This document shows positions 46,459-55,006 of a stretch of 64,000 nt of DNA, piece after piece. The translations under genes and the position numbers were made by a program. Positions within the stretch are counted from its first letter, which is position 1. Every line of letters begins with the position of its first letter. Below the pieces are notes generated by a model. The model saw only the letters and a program-made list of their open reading frames with translations, was not told where the DNA came from and did no database searches. This DNA comes from Neomesorhizobium albiziae (lineage in GTDB: Bacteria; Pseudomonadota; Alphaproteobacteria; Rhizobiales; Rhizobiaceae): positions 1-64,000 of the forward strand of contig NZ_FOSL01000017.1 in the NCBI RefSeq assembly GCF_900114255.1, written 5' to 3'.

Positions 46459-47241
46459 ATGATCAGCAGAGTTGCCGAGTTCATCTTCTTTGGTGTGGCG
46501 CCCCTGCTCATCGGCCTCGCCGCGATACCGGCAAACCTTTCGGCAGCCGAGCGGACGATCGCCGGCGAAGTGCTTTATCGCGAGCGCATCGCGCTTCCCC
46601 CGGATGCGGCGGTCCTCGTTCAGTTGCTTGACGTTTCGCTTGCCGATGCGGCGTCGAGGATCCTCTCCGAGCAGACCATCAAGCCCGCCGGGCAGGTTCC
46701 GATCCCGTTCAAACTGTCCTTCGACGCGGACAGGATCAAACCCGGCAGGACCTATGCGCTGCAGGCACGCATCACCGTCGGCAGCACGATCTGGTTCATC
46801 ACCGATATGCGCAATACGGTCGATCCGGGCGCGGCCAGCAGCCCGCAAAGCCTGCTGTTGAAGATGGTGCACCAATCGGAGACGCTGCAGACACGGCCGG
46901 AGGACATGATTTTCGACCGAACCTGGCTCGCCGAAGACATCGAGCAGCGCGGCGTCATCGATACCGCGCAATCCACCTTGCGGATTGGGTCCGACGGCAA
47001 GATTTCCGGCATTGGCGCCTGCAACAACTACTTTTCGACAGCGTCGGTGAAAGGCACGAAGCTGCAAATCGGCGAGATCGGCTCGACCCGCAAGCTCTGT
47101 CCGCCGGCGATCATGGACCAGGAGCGAAAGTTCTTCGAGGCGCTCAGCAAGGCCGCCGGCTTCCATTTCGACGGCACGGGCAAGCTCCATCTCGTCGACG
47201 CCGCCGGCCGTGCGCTGCTGCGCTTCGCACAGGCAGGCTGA
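46459..47241 (+). CDS. Secreted YbaY-META two-domain protein
   Basis: A 260-residue exported protein with a signal sequence of about 30 residues (LLIGLAAIPANLSAAE). Residues 31-135 form a YbaY-like domain (VLYRERIALPPDAAVLVQLLDVSLADA, then PIPFKLSFDADRIKPGRTYALQARITV). Residues 145-257 form a META/HslJ domain (FDRTWLAEDIEQRG, GIGACNNYFSTASVKGTKLQIGEIGSTRKLCPPAIMDQERKFFEAL). Both families are stress-linked envelope proteins in E. coli but are normally separate genes; this fusion is common in rhizobia. The function is unknown. A GAGGTGGAG site precedes the ATG. Confidence 0.88.
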   Translation: MISRVAEFIFFGVAPLLIGLAAIPANLSAAERTIAGEVLYRERIALPPDAAVLVQLLDVSLADAASRILSEQTIKPAGQVPIPFKLSFDADRIKPGRTYALQARITVGSTIWFITDMRNTVDPGAASSPQSLLLKMVHQSETLQTRPEDMIFDRTWLAEDIEQRGVIDTAQSTLRIGSDGKISGIGACNNYFSTASVKGTKLQIGEIGSTRKLCPPAIMDQERKFFEALSKAAGFHFDGTGKLHLVDAAGRALLRFAQAG

Positions 47242-47264
47242 GTCACGGGGTTCGCAGCCCAAGC

Positions 47265-47294
47265 AAAAAGCCGGAGCTCGCGCCCCGGCTTTTT
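47265..47294. terminator. Bidirectional intrinsic terminator
   Basis: Arms aaaaagccgg (47265-47274) and ccggcttttt (47285-47294) enclose a 10-base loop, giving a U-tract in each direction. It lies between the convergent YbaY-META gene and ndk. Confidence 0.88.
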
Positions 47295-47335
47295 TCATCT
47301 TGTTTGATTGCGAGGCGAGCCTCGCAAACGCGATT

Positions 47336-47758
47336 TCAGCCGACGACTTCGGTGCCCGAGAACCAGTAGGCGATTTCTTCGGCGGCGGTTTCCGGCGCGT
47401 CCGAGCCATGCACAGAATTCTCGCCGATCGACAGCGCATGCACCTTGCGAATAGTGCCTTCGGCGGCGTTGGCTGGATTGGTGGCGCCCATCACTTCGCG
47501 GTTCTTCGCGATGGCGTTCTCGCCTTCCAGTACCTGCACGATGGTCGGGCCAGACGACATGAACTCGGTCAGTTCGGCGAAGAAGGGGCGATCCTTGTGG
47601 ACAGCGTAGAAACCCTGGGCTTCGCGCAGGCTCATCCAGACGCGGCGCGATGCGACGACGCGCAGGCCGGCATCCTCGAGCATCTTGGTGATGGCGCCCG
47701 TGAGATTGCGCTTGGTTGCGTCCGGCTTGATCATCGAAAAGGTGCGTTCAATCGCCAT
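47336..47758 (-). CDS. ndk: Nucleoside diphosphate kinase
   Basis: A 140-residue NDPK that equalises nucleoside triphosphate pools. The phosphorylated His lies in [21 protein letters not shown] near residue 117, the diagnostic NxxHGSD. N-terminal [18 protein letters not shown] is also typical. Length matches E. coli Ndk (143). It stands alone, convergent with the YbaY-META gene. Confidence 0.96.
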   Translation of the reverse strand: MAIERTFSMIKPDATKRNLTGAITKMLEDAGLRVVASRRVWMSLREAQGFYAVHKDRPFFAELTEFMSSGPTIVQVLEGENAIAKNREVMGATNPANAAEGTIRKVHALSIGENSVHGSDAPETAAEEIAYWFSGTEVVG

Positions 47759-48005
47759 GCTCTTGTCCTTTGGGAATAAAGATTTCGGAAGGTGGCGCGC
47801 TCTTTAGAGCAATTTTCACCGGAACGGAACCCGGTTTCGGGCGCGACTTGCGCGTCAAATTCATCAATCGGGTGGCCGGGCAAGCGTCATCGCCGCCCGT
47901 CAAGCACTGCTGGCTGCGAGGCCTGGAGCAGAATGATCATTGACTTCTTTTCCCCGGCACGTCTGGTACGCCACAATCCTGTTTCGCATGGCAAAGACAA
48001 TACGA
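47759..48005. other. Spacer between ndk and the DinB-family gene
   Basis: A 247-base region that must contain the divergent promoters of ndk (minus) and the DinB-family gene (plus). Around 47803-47835 (gagcaattttcaccggaacggaacccggttt) is a partly symmetrical, repeat-like sequence of a type frequent in Mesorhizobium spacers; I cannot confirm it. No gene is visible. Confidence 0.45.
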
Positions 48006-48518
48006 ATGAAAAAGCACTTCATGATGTTGGCCGCCTACAACCACTGGGCCAACAGGCGCCTGTATGATGCCGCCGCGCAGCTTCCGGAAGAAGATTTCAC
48101 GCGCGACACCGGCGCTTTCTTCAAATCCATGATGGGCACGCTCAACCATATACTCGTCGCAGACCGCATCTGGATGAAACGCTTTACCGGCGAAGGCGAG
48201 GCCCCGGCCGCGCTCGACGCGATCATCCATAGCGATTTCGCCAGACTGAAAGCCTCGCGCGAAGCGGAAGACAATCGCATTGTCAAATGGATAAACCAGC
48301 TCGGCGACAAGGATTTCGGCGGGCGCTTCACCTATATGACGATGACTGACATGCGCACCATCTCACAACGTCTGGCGCCTGCACTTGGCCATTTCTTCAA
48401 TCACCAGACACATCATCGAGGTCAATCCCACATGATACTGACTTTACTCGGATATCAATCGATACAATTTGATCTGTTTCTTTTCCAAAGGACTGAAGAA
48501 GGGAGAGATTTCGCCTGA
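48006..48518 (+). CDS. DinB-family (DUF664/bacillithiol-like fold) protein
   Basis: A 170-residue DinB-superfamily four-helix protein. The family pattern FMMLAAYNHWANRRLYDAAAQL near the N terminus, LNHILVADRIWMKRF near 55 and FFNHQTHHRGQSHMIL near 135 give the three His of the usual metal site. Despite the name the family does not act in SOS mutagenesis (that DinB is a polymerase); members are metal-dependent thiol transferases or are uncharacterised. ATG 48006 gives the family length; ATG 47988 is possible. Confidence 0.85.
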   Translation: MKKHFMMLAAYNHWANRRLYDAAAQLPEEDFTRDTGAFFKSMMGTLNHILVADRIWMKRFTGEGEAPAALDAIIHSDFARLKASREAEDNRIVKWINQLGDKDFGGRFTYMTMTDMRTISQRLAPALGHFFNHQTHHRGQSHMILTLLGYQSIQFDLFLFQRTEEGRDFA

Positions 48519-48713
48519 GTTTGTTTCGCTTTCATCAGACCAAGAAACTCTTTCATCAGTAAATTTCTAAATTTTTACGCAAATTACCTGCGTAACCGTT
48601 ACATTTTACATGTAACATTTTACTTCTTCTGAAACTTTCGCTTAATTCTCCCGTAAGTTGAAGGTGCAATCGGCTCGCGAGTTGGTTGCACCTCGAAACC
48701 ACAGGAGAGTGTA
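48519..48713 (+). promoter_or_regulatory. AT-rich leader with palindromes ahead of the Gly-rich gene
   Basis: Bases 48519-48640 are far richer in A+T than their surroundings. They contain ttacatgtaa (48606-48615) inside a repeated tacattttac context. A second element, aggtgcaa (48662-48669) with ttgcacct (48686-48693), can form a hairpin ending 21 bases before the start codon, with ctcgcgag in its loop; CAGGAGAG lies in between as the ribosome site. The layout suggests a tightly regulated promoter and a structured 5' leader. Confidence 0.6.
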
Positions 48714-50044
48714 ATGGCAACGTTGATTATGCGGTTCGCCAACACGTTGGCGAGTGGTGCTCTAATTCTTTCCCTTTGCGTGCCGGTTTCGGCGACTGAC
48801 CTTTGCGGCTGCGGTAGCAGCGGTGACGGCCTCGGCGACTTAGGCGGTGGACTTGGCGCTGTCGGCGAAACTGTCGGCGGCGTCGCCGGCGGGCTCGGGC
48901 TGGGGGGTAGCGGTGGCGGCCTCCTTGGCGGCGGCGGCCTCCTTGGCGGTGTCGTTGGCGGTGTCGGCGAGACTGTGAGCGGCGTTACCGGCGGGCTTGG
49001 GCTCGGCGGTAGCGGCGGCCTCGTGGGCGGCCTTCTCGGCGGCGGCAGCAGCGGTGGCATCGTCGGCGGTGTCGTTGGCAGCAGCGGCAGCGGCGGCCTC
49101 CTTGGCGGTGTCGTTGGCGATAGCGGCGGCGGCGGCCTCCTTGGTGGCGTCGTTGGCGGTGGTGGCGGCGGCCTCGTTGGCGGCCTCCTCGGTGGCGGCC
49201 TTCTCGGCGGCGGCAGCGTCGGCGGCGGCGGTAGCGGCGGCCTCGTTGGCGGCCTCCTCGGTGGCGGCCTCCTCGGTGGCCGCGGCCTCAATGTCGGCGG
49301 CGACAATGGCATCACCGTCAGCTCCAGCCGCAACGGAGCGCTCGGCGTTCGCGCCAGCGTTGGCGGCGCCAGCGGCATCAATGCGGATGTCGGTGCTAAC
49401 GTCGGCGGCAGCAGAGGCCTGGCCAGCGTCGGTGCCGGCGCTTCGCTTGGCGGACCTGGTGGCGTCGTGGCCAATCACGATATATCGGTCGCCAGCAGCA
49501 GAGGTCTCGTCAGTGAGACGCTGAGGGTGTCGATAGGTGGTGCCAGCGGAATCAGAGTCGGCAAAGACATATCTGTCGTCAGCAACAGGGGTCTTATCGA
49601 TGCCCGCACCGCCGCATCGGTTGGCGGCCAGGGCGGCCTCAACGCTAACGTCAGCGCCAATGTCGGTGGCAGGAGTCTCGCATCCATCGGCATAGGGCCC
49701 GGCCTCGGTGGCACCCGGACCAACCCCGGAGGTCCTGGCAACCCCGGCGGGCCTGGTAATCCTGGTGGCAATCCAGGCAATCCCGACGGTCCGATCTCCC
49801 GCAACCACGACAATCCTGGCAATCCGAACTCCCGCACCAATGATCGAGGGACGGTGGTCGCCCGCAGCCTCGGCAACTCCGGTGTTTTCGGCATGCAGAG
49901 TCCGACCGCACGCCGGGGGTCAATGTCGCCGGGCTTTCCAACAGCAAGACCATGCTGATGAAAAAGCGCTGCGTCGACGTGATGGAGAACTCCGGCGGCT
50001 ACGACCGCGGCCTCGTCGAACTGTGCAGGATACTGGGTAAGTGA
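48714..50044 (+). CDS. Glycine-rich secreted repeat protein with apparent frameshift
   Basis: A secreted protein with signal peptide (LIMRFANTLASGALILSLCVPVSA) and a long Gly-rich section of GGLVGGLLGGG-type repeats (about residues 40-195), then a second type of imperfect repeat (ASVGGASGINADVGANVGG, ISVASSRGLV). The frame as written ends at 49958. If one G is added to the G5 run at 49915-49919, it continues to TGA 50042-50044, giving 443 residues ending KKRCVDVMENSGGYDRGLVELCRILGK, a cysteine-containing tail I know from other rhizobial Gly-rich surface proteins. So either a sequencing slip or a real loss or switch is present. Function unknown; likely cell surface or biofilm. Confidence 0.72.
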
Positions 50045-50066
50045 ACCGCTAGTCACGTTCCAAGGG

Positions 50067-50088
50067 AGGCCCGCAGCGATGCGGGCCT
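50067..50088 (+). terminator. Hairpin after the Gly-rich gene
   Basis: Stem aggcccgca / tgcgggcct (50067-50075 with 50080-50088, loop gcga) lies 23 bases past the restored stop at 50044. It is followed by a short pyrimidine stretch (tctgcttt) rather than a clean T run, so it is a moderate terminator. Its position fits a 3' end at 50044 better than the truncated stop at 49958. Confidence 0.65.
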
Positions 50089-50211
50089 TCTGCTTTCCTG
50101 GCCGGCCAGCAGCCTGATGCGGTTCGGGCGAACGTCCTGACCGCGCGGCCTACCCTACCCTGGAGAGTGGCTCTTGCCATATCAGCAACTCTCCTCCAAA
50201 ACGCCCCGGCC

Positions 50212-52089
50212 ATGCTTATCCTCAACGACATCTCGCTCCGCATCGCCGGCCGCCTTCTCCTCGATCACGCGTCGCTGACGCTGCCAGCGGGATCGAAGGC
50301 TGGCCTCGTCGGCCGCAACGGAACCGGCAAGACCACCCTGTTCAAGGCGATCACAGGCGATCTCGCCACCGAGACCGGTACGATCTCGATGCCCAAGAAC
50401 ACCCGCATCGGCCAGGTTGCCCAGGAAGCGCCGGGAACCGAAGAGCCGCTGATCGACATCGTGCTGAAGGCCGACGTTGAACGCGCAGCACTTCTCGCAG
50501 AAGAAAAGACCGCGACCGATGCGCACCGCATCGCCGAAATCCACATGCGGCTCGCTGACATCGACGCCCATTCGGCGGAGGCGCGCGCAGCCACCATCCT
50601 CGCCGGCCTCGGCTTCGACGCCGACGCCCAGAAACGCCCGGCCTCGTCGTTTTCCGGCGGCTGGCGCATGCGCGTCGCGCTCGCCTCGGTGCTGTTCGCC
50701 GAGCCCGACCTGTTGCTGCTCGACGAACCGACCAACTATCTCGATCTGGAAGGCACGCTGTGGCTTGAAAACTACGTCGGCAAATATCCGCACACCGTGC
50801 TTCTGATCTCGCACGACCGCGACCTGCTCAACCGGGCCGTGTCGTCCATCGTGCATCTCGACCAGCAGAAGCTGACCTTCTGGCGCGGCGGCTACGATCA
50901 GTTCGACCGGCAGCGCGAAGAGCAGCAGATCCAGCAGGAAAAGAGCCGCATCAAGCAGGAGGCGGCCCGCAAGCACATGGAATCCTTCGTCGAGCGCTTC
51001 CGCGCCAAGGCCTCGAAGGCGCGCCAGGCGCAGTCGCGCCTGAAGGCGCTGGAGAAGATGAAGCCGATCGCTGCGATCATGAACGACACCGTGAAGCCGT
51101 TCAACTTTCCCGAGCCGGTGAAGACCGTCGCATCGCCGATCATCGCTATGAACGGCGTTTCGACCGGCTATGAGCCGGGCAAGGCCATCCTGAAGCAGTT
51201 GACGCTGCGCATCGACGAGGACGACCGCATCGCGCTCCTTGGCGCCAACGGCAACGGCAAGTCGACCTTCGCCAAGCTTCTTTCCAGCCGGCTGAAGGCG
51301 CAAACCGGCTCGATGACCGTCGCGCCCGGCCTGAAAGTGGCGATGTTTGCCCAGCACCAGCTCGACGATCTGCGCCCGGAAGAAAATGCCATCGAGCATG
51401 TGCGCCCATTGATGCAGGGCGCGCCGGAAGCCAAGGTGCGGGCACGCGTCGCCCAGATGGGCCTGGCGACCGAAAAGATGATGACGCCGGCGAAAGATCT
51501 TTCCGGCGGCGAGAAGGCGCGCCTGCTGATGGGCCTCGCCGCGTTCGACGGGCCGAACCTGTTGATCCTCGACGAACCGACCAACCACCTCGATATCGAT
51601 TCGCGCGAGGCGCTGGTGCACGCGCTGAACGATTATTCGGGTGCGGTGCTCCTCATCTCGCACGACCCACATTTGATCGAGGCGACCGTCGACCGGCTGT
51701 GGCTGGTGAAGGACGGTTCGGTAAGATCATACGACAACGACCTTGCCGAATACCGGCGCGAGATCACGGGTGACGCCGGCGACCGCCGGCAGCGCCGCGA
51801 GCAGGACAAGGCGTCCAAGGCCGACCGTCGCCGCGAAGCCGCCGCGCGCCGCGCCGCGATGGAGCCGGTCGCCAGGGAAATCCGGGCGACCGAGGCGCTG
51901 ATGGACCGCATCCGCAAGCGCATCGACGGCATCGAGGACGAACTCGCCAACCCCGCGCTCTATGAAAAAGACCCGTCGACTGCGACGCGGCTTGCCAAGG
52001 AGCGTTCCGAGCTTTCCAATACGCTCGCCGGCCACGAGGAAAAGTGGCTGGCGCTTTCGGCGGAATATGAGGAGGGAACGGCTGAATGA
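50212..52089 (+). CDS. ABC-F family ATPase
   Basis: A 625-residue soluble protein with two ABC domains and no membrane helices. First domain: GRNGTGKTTLF, SFSGGWRMRVALA, DLLLLDEPTNYLD. Second domain: GANGNGKSTFA, LSGGEKARLLMGLAA, NLLILDEPTNHLD. The linker between is rich in charged coiled-coil (QQIQQEKSRIKQEAARKHME), and a charged C-terminal arm follows, like Uup/YheS. ABC-F proteins act on stalled ribosomes or ribosome assembly. ATG 50212 begins MLILNDISLRI; a GTG 45 bases upstream lacks family similarity. Overlaps the next gene by 4 bases. Confidence 0.93.
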   Translation: MLILNDISLRIAGRLLLDHASLTLPAGSKAGLVGRNGTGKTTLFKAITGDLATETGTISMPKNTRIGQVAQEAPGTEEPLIDIVLKADVERAALLAEEKTATDAHRIAEIHMRLADIDAHSAEARAATILAGLGFDADAQKRPASSFSGGWRMRVALASVLFAEPDLLLLDEPTNYLDLEGTLWLENYVGKYPHTVLLISHDRDLLNRAVSSIVHLDQQKLTFWRGGYDQFDRQREEQQIQQEKSRIKQEAARKHMESFVERFRAKASKARQAQSRLKALEKMKPIAAIMNDTVKPFNFPEPVKTVASPIIAMNGVSTGYEPGKAILKQLTLRIDEDDRIALLGANGNGKSTFAKLLSSRLKAQTGSMTVAPGLKVAMFAQHQLDDLRPEENAIEHVRPLMQGAPEAKVRARVAQMGLATEKMMTPAKDLSGGEKARLLMGLAAFDGPNLLILDEPTNHLDIDSREALVHALNDYSGAVLLISHDPHLIEATVDRLWLVKDGSVRSYDNDLAEYRREITGDAGDRRQRREQDKASKADRRREAAARRAAMEPVAREIRATEALMDRIRKRIDGIEDELANPALYEKDPSTATRLAKERSELSNTLAGHEEKWLALSAEYEEGTAE

Positions 52090-52895
52090 CGATCCGGGTC
52101 GAGAAGGACGGCGACATCACCATCGTTACCATCGACCGGGCTGAGGCGCGCAACGCCGTCAACCCCGACATGGCGCTGGCGATGTTCAACGCCTTCATGG
52201 CCTTCGAACGTGATGCCAATCAGAAGGTCGCGGTCCTGACCGGCGTTCCCGGCAGCTTCAGCGCCGGTTTCGACCTGAAATGGGCCGCTGCAGGCGGCGA
52301 AGACGACAAGTGGTTCGCCGAGCATCAGCTCGACGCCAGTTTCGACAACCCGATCAAATATCCGCGCAAGGGACCGATGGGCCCGACCCGGCTCTTGCTT
52401 TCGAAACCGGTGATCGCGGCGATCTCCGGCCCGGCGGTGGCTGGCGGCATGGAACTGGCGCTGTGGTGTGACCTCAGGGTCATGGAGCAGTCGGCCTATA
52501 TGGGCGTCTACTGCCGCCGCTGGGGCGTGCCGCTGATCGATGGCGGAACGGTGCGGCTGCCGCGCATCGTCGGCCAGGGACGAGCGATGGACCTGATCCT
52601 CACCGGCCGCAAGGTCGAGGCGGACGAATGCCTGGCCATCGGGCTCGCCACCAGGGTCTGCCCCGATGGAGCCTCGCTGGAGACAGCGCTCGGGCTCGCC
52701 CGCGAGCTTACCCGCTTTCCGCAGGCCTGCATGCACGCCGACCGCATGTCTGCCCTCGAACAATGGTCGCTGGATCCAGCGCAATCGCTGGTCAACGAGT
52801 GGGAAAGCGCGGAAACCTTCCGCTCCGAGGGCGCCATGGGCGCGGCGCGCTTCGCCGCCGGCAAGGGACGCTCCGGCGACTTCGGCGAAATCTGA
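52086..52895 (+). CDS. Enoyl-CoA hydratase/isomerase family protein
   Basis: A 269-residue crotonase-fold protein. The oxyanion hole strands are VLTGVPGSFSAGFDLKWAA near residue 55 and ISGPAVAGGMELALWCDLRV near 115. The Glu pair of true enoyl-CoA hydratases is not fully conserved: the second region reads WGVPLIDGGTVRLPRIVGQGRAMDLILTGRKVEADE, where Asp occurs at the usual catalytic Glu place, so it may be an isomerase or another crotonase reaction. The start overlaps the ABC-F gene (ATGA). Confidence 0.88.
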   Translation: MTIRVEKDGDITIVTIDRAEARNAVNPDMALAMFNAFMAFERDANQKVAVLTGVPGSFSAGFDLKWAAAGGEDDKWFAEHQLDASFDNPIKYPRKGPMGPTRLLLSKPVIAAISGPAVAGGMELALWCDLRVMEQSAYMGVYCRRWGVPLIDGGTVRLPRIVGQGRAMDLILTGRKVEADECLAIGLATRVCPDGASLETALGLARELTRFPQACMHADRMSALEQWSLDPAQSLVNEWESAETFRSEGAMGAARFAAGKGRSGDFGEI

Positions 52896-53015
52896 GACGA
52901 TGGAACCCATCGGATCGCCCTACCCGTCGACCAAAACGCATATTTTATTCGCGGATCGCCTGCTTTTTCTGGGCTAAACTTGCGAAAAGCACATTCGTCT
53001 TGCGGGAAATGAGAG

Positions 53016-53711
53016 ATGGACTCCCGGATTTTCGACAAACGCGGCTACCCCATTGTCGGGGCCGCCGAAGGTTATGGCGAATGGGCCGCTACCTATGAGG
53101 CGACTGTCGCGGAAGGCCTGGATCAACCGCTCCTGCAGCGCATCCAGTCGATCGACTGGGTAACGACGAGCCGCGCCGCCGATCTTGCCTGCGGCACTGG
53201 CCGCACCGGGCGCTGGCTGAAGGACCGGGGCGTCGCGGGAATAGACGGCGTCGACATGACGCCTGAAATGCTGGCGCTGGCAAAGCGAGCCGGCGCGCAT
53301 GATACGCTGCACCTCGCCGACGTGGCCGCCACGCCGCTGGCGTCATCAGCCTACGATCTTTGCACACTGGTGCTGGCTGACGAGCATCTCGCCGAACTCG
53401 GGCCTGTCTACCGCGAGGCGTGGCGGCTGCTCGAAGCCGGCGGCAGGTTCCTCATCATCGGCTATCACCCGTTCTTCATCATGAACGGCACCCCGACGCA
53501 TTTTCACCGGCCGGACGGCGAGGCGATCACAGTCCAAACCCATGTCCATCTCTTCGCCGATCATTTCAGTGCGGGCTGCGGGAGCGGGCTGACGCTGGTC
53601 GAGGCACTGGAGTGCATCGTCGACGAGAACTGGCTGGAAACCAAGCCGAAATGGCGGAAGCATCTCGGCTGGCCCGTCAGCTTCGCCTATGTCTGGCGAA
53701 AAGGGCGCTAG
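53016..53711 (+). CDS. Class I SAM-dependent methyltransferase
   Basis: A 231-residue methyltransferase. SAM motif I is AADLACGTGRTGRWL near residue 53, motif II GVDMTPEMLALAKR near 78, then VAATPLASSAYDLCTLVLADEHL. The C terminus carries GRFLIIGYHPFFIMNGTPTHFHRPDG, resembling methyltransferases of small metabolites such as those in ubiquinone-type or trans-aconitate groups. The substrate is unknown. It precedes the NTF2-like gene by about 40 bases and may share a transcript. Confidence 0.85.
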   Translation: MDSRIFDKRGYPIVGAAEGYGEWAATYEATVAEGLDQPLLQRIQSIDWVTTSRAADLACGTGRTGRWLKDRGVAGIDGVDMTPEMLALAKRAGAHDTLHLADVAATPLASSAYDLCTLVLADEHLAELGPVYREAWRLLEAGGRFLIIGYHPFFIMNGTPTHFHRPDGEAITVQTHVHLFADHFSAGCGSGLTLVEALECIVDENWLETKPKWRKHLGWPVSFAYVWRKGR

Positions 53712-53750
53712 CGATCCATTCGGGCCATAAGATGCACATAGAGAGCGGTG

Positions 53751-54182
53751 ATGGAAACTAGCGTACGGAAGCTATTCGACCGATACGAGAGTGTTTTCAA
53801 TCGATCTCTCGGCGGCGACATCGACATGGATGAGATCGCATCGCTGTATGCCTCCGATTTCATCGCGGCCTCTCCCGCCGGGATCATGACCGGAAAGAAT
53901 GACGACCAGCTCAAGCAAGTCATGGCGCAAGGGTATGCGCATTACCGGGACATAGGTACGAAGGAAATGTGGATACGCGACGTCCGCGTGTACCCGATTG
54001 ATGAACTCCATTGCGTGGCCCATGTCGCTTGGACCGCAACCTATGCCCGCGAGGACCAGCCGGATATCGCGATAGATTTCGATGTCCATTATCTCATTCA
54101 GGAGCTGGACGGCGAACCGAAGGTTTTCGGCTGGGTTTCGGGCGACGAGCAGGCACTTCTAAGGAAACACGGAATCATCTGA
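53751..54182 (+). CDS. NTF2-like (nuclear transport factor 2 family) protein
   Basis: A 143-residue single-domain protein with NTF2 pattern: N-terminal helices VRKLFDRYESVFNRSLGGDIDMDEIASLYASDFIAASPAG, then DQLKQVMAQGYAHYRDIGTKEMWIRDVRVYPID and final strands HVAWTATYAREDQPDIAIDFDVHYLIQ. The function is unknown; its neighbour is a methyltransferase. GTG 53748 and ATG 53751 are both possible; ATG is chosen, with GAGAG just upstream. Confidence 0.78.
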   Translation: METSVRKLFDRYESVFNRSLGGDIDMDEIASLYASDFIAASPAGIMTGKNDDQLKQVMAQGYAHYRDIGTKEMWIRDVRVYPIDELHCVAHVAWTATYAREDQPDIAIDFDVHYLIQELDGEPKVFGWVSGDEQALLRKHGII

Positions 54183-54273
54183 AAACCGCTCTTCCAGTCG
54201 GAGCCGCCTCCTGTGCCGGCAGTAGCGAACCAAGCTTCGCTCCATGAGAAAGACGTTTACCGCCGCAGCCCTA

Positions 54274-54891
54274 TCAGCTCGCGGCATCCCGCCCCCAGCG
54301 CTTCGGCGGCGGTTGCGAATTCGGGTTGGACGGCGTTCCGCCGCCGCGCCGGGTCAAGGCCAGCACGAAGCCGATGAAGCCGATTGCCGTCAGCGCGAAG
54401 CCGATCGGCTGCACGCGGCTGTCGACAGCCATGGTCTGCGAACGCAGGATCAGTTCGGCCGACTTGACGGTGACGCCTTCGGCGTCGCCCGGACCGACCG
54501 TAAACCGGTAGGATGCATCCTCGACCGTATCGATGACGCCCGCGCTGTCGCGGTAGATCTTTTCCTGCAGCTGCGGATTGGTGTCGCGCGGCTTCGAGGT
54601 TGCAAAGGTGAGCGGCTGCGCAAGCACGGTGCGGCCGCCGCTGTCGGCGACCAGCGTCAGCACGGCGCCGCTGCCTTGCAGGTTCGGGGTCCCCTGCGTC
54701 GTCATCTCGATCTCGACATTGACTGGCGCGTCGCCCGATTTGAGCGCCACTTCCGCCGGCTGATAACCCTTTACCGCGTCATAGACATGCCAGGTGCCGA
54801 GGTCATGGCCGCCGACATTGCGCACCGCCCAGGGATACCCGAAGCCAGCAGCCAGGCCGATCAGGAAAATCAGGAAAAACAGGACCCGCAT
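54274..54891 (-). CDS. Membrane protein of unknown function
   Basis: A 205-residue protein with an N-terminal helix (VLFFLIFLIGLAAGFGYPWAV), an outer beta-rich domain (TWHVYDAVKGYQPAEVALKSGDAPVNVEIEMTT, then VLTLVADSGGRTVLAQPL) and a C-terminal helix (PIGFALTAIGFIGFVLALTRR) with a Pro-rich tail. No family is recognised; the layout is that of a bitopic periplasmic-domain protein. ATG 54891 directly precedes the first helix. It is the last gene of a minus-strand group behind the kinase-like gene. Confidence 0.78.
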   Translation of the reverse strand: MRVLFFLIFLIGLAAGFGYPWAVRNVGGHDLGTWHVYDAVKGYQPAEVALKSGDAPVNVEIEMTTQGTPNLQGSGAVLTLVADSGGRTVLAQPLTFATSKPRDTNPQLQEKIYRDSAGVIDTVEDASYRFTVGPGDAEGVTVKSAELILRSQTMAVDSRVQPIGFALTAIGFIGFVLALTRRGGGTPSNPNSQPPPKRWGRDAAS

Positions 54892-55006
54892 CGAAAACTC
54901 CCTGTCTCGTCCCGCCCTCTCTGCCATGCGACGCCGCTGCTTGTCCAATCGGTCCATCCCGTCCTGGGCCATCGCGGTTGGCAGCGGTGCGCGGTCACCT
55001 GCGGGG

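Noticed and set aside
47803-47835. Repeat element like known Mesorhizobium spacer palindromes
   Set aside because: Only partial symmetry is seen and I could not confirm the family from sequence alone, so it is mentioned in the spacer entry but not called.
48620-49474. Pro-rich minus-strand frame opposite the Gly-rich gene
   Set aside because: Pro codons (cc-) are the complement of Gly codons (gg-). There is no signal peptide or ribosome site, whereas the plus-strand frame has both.
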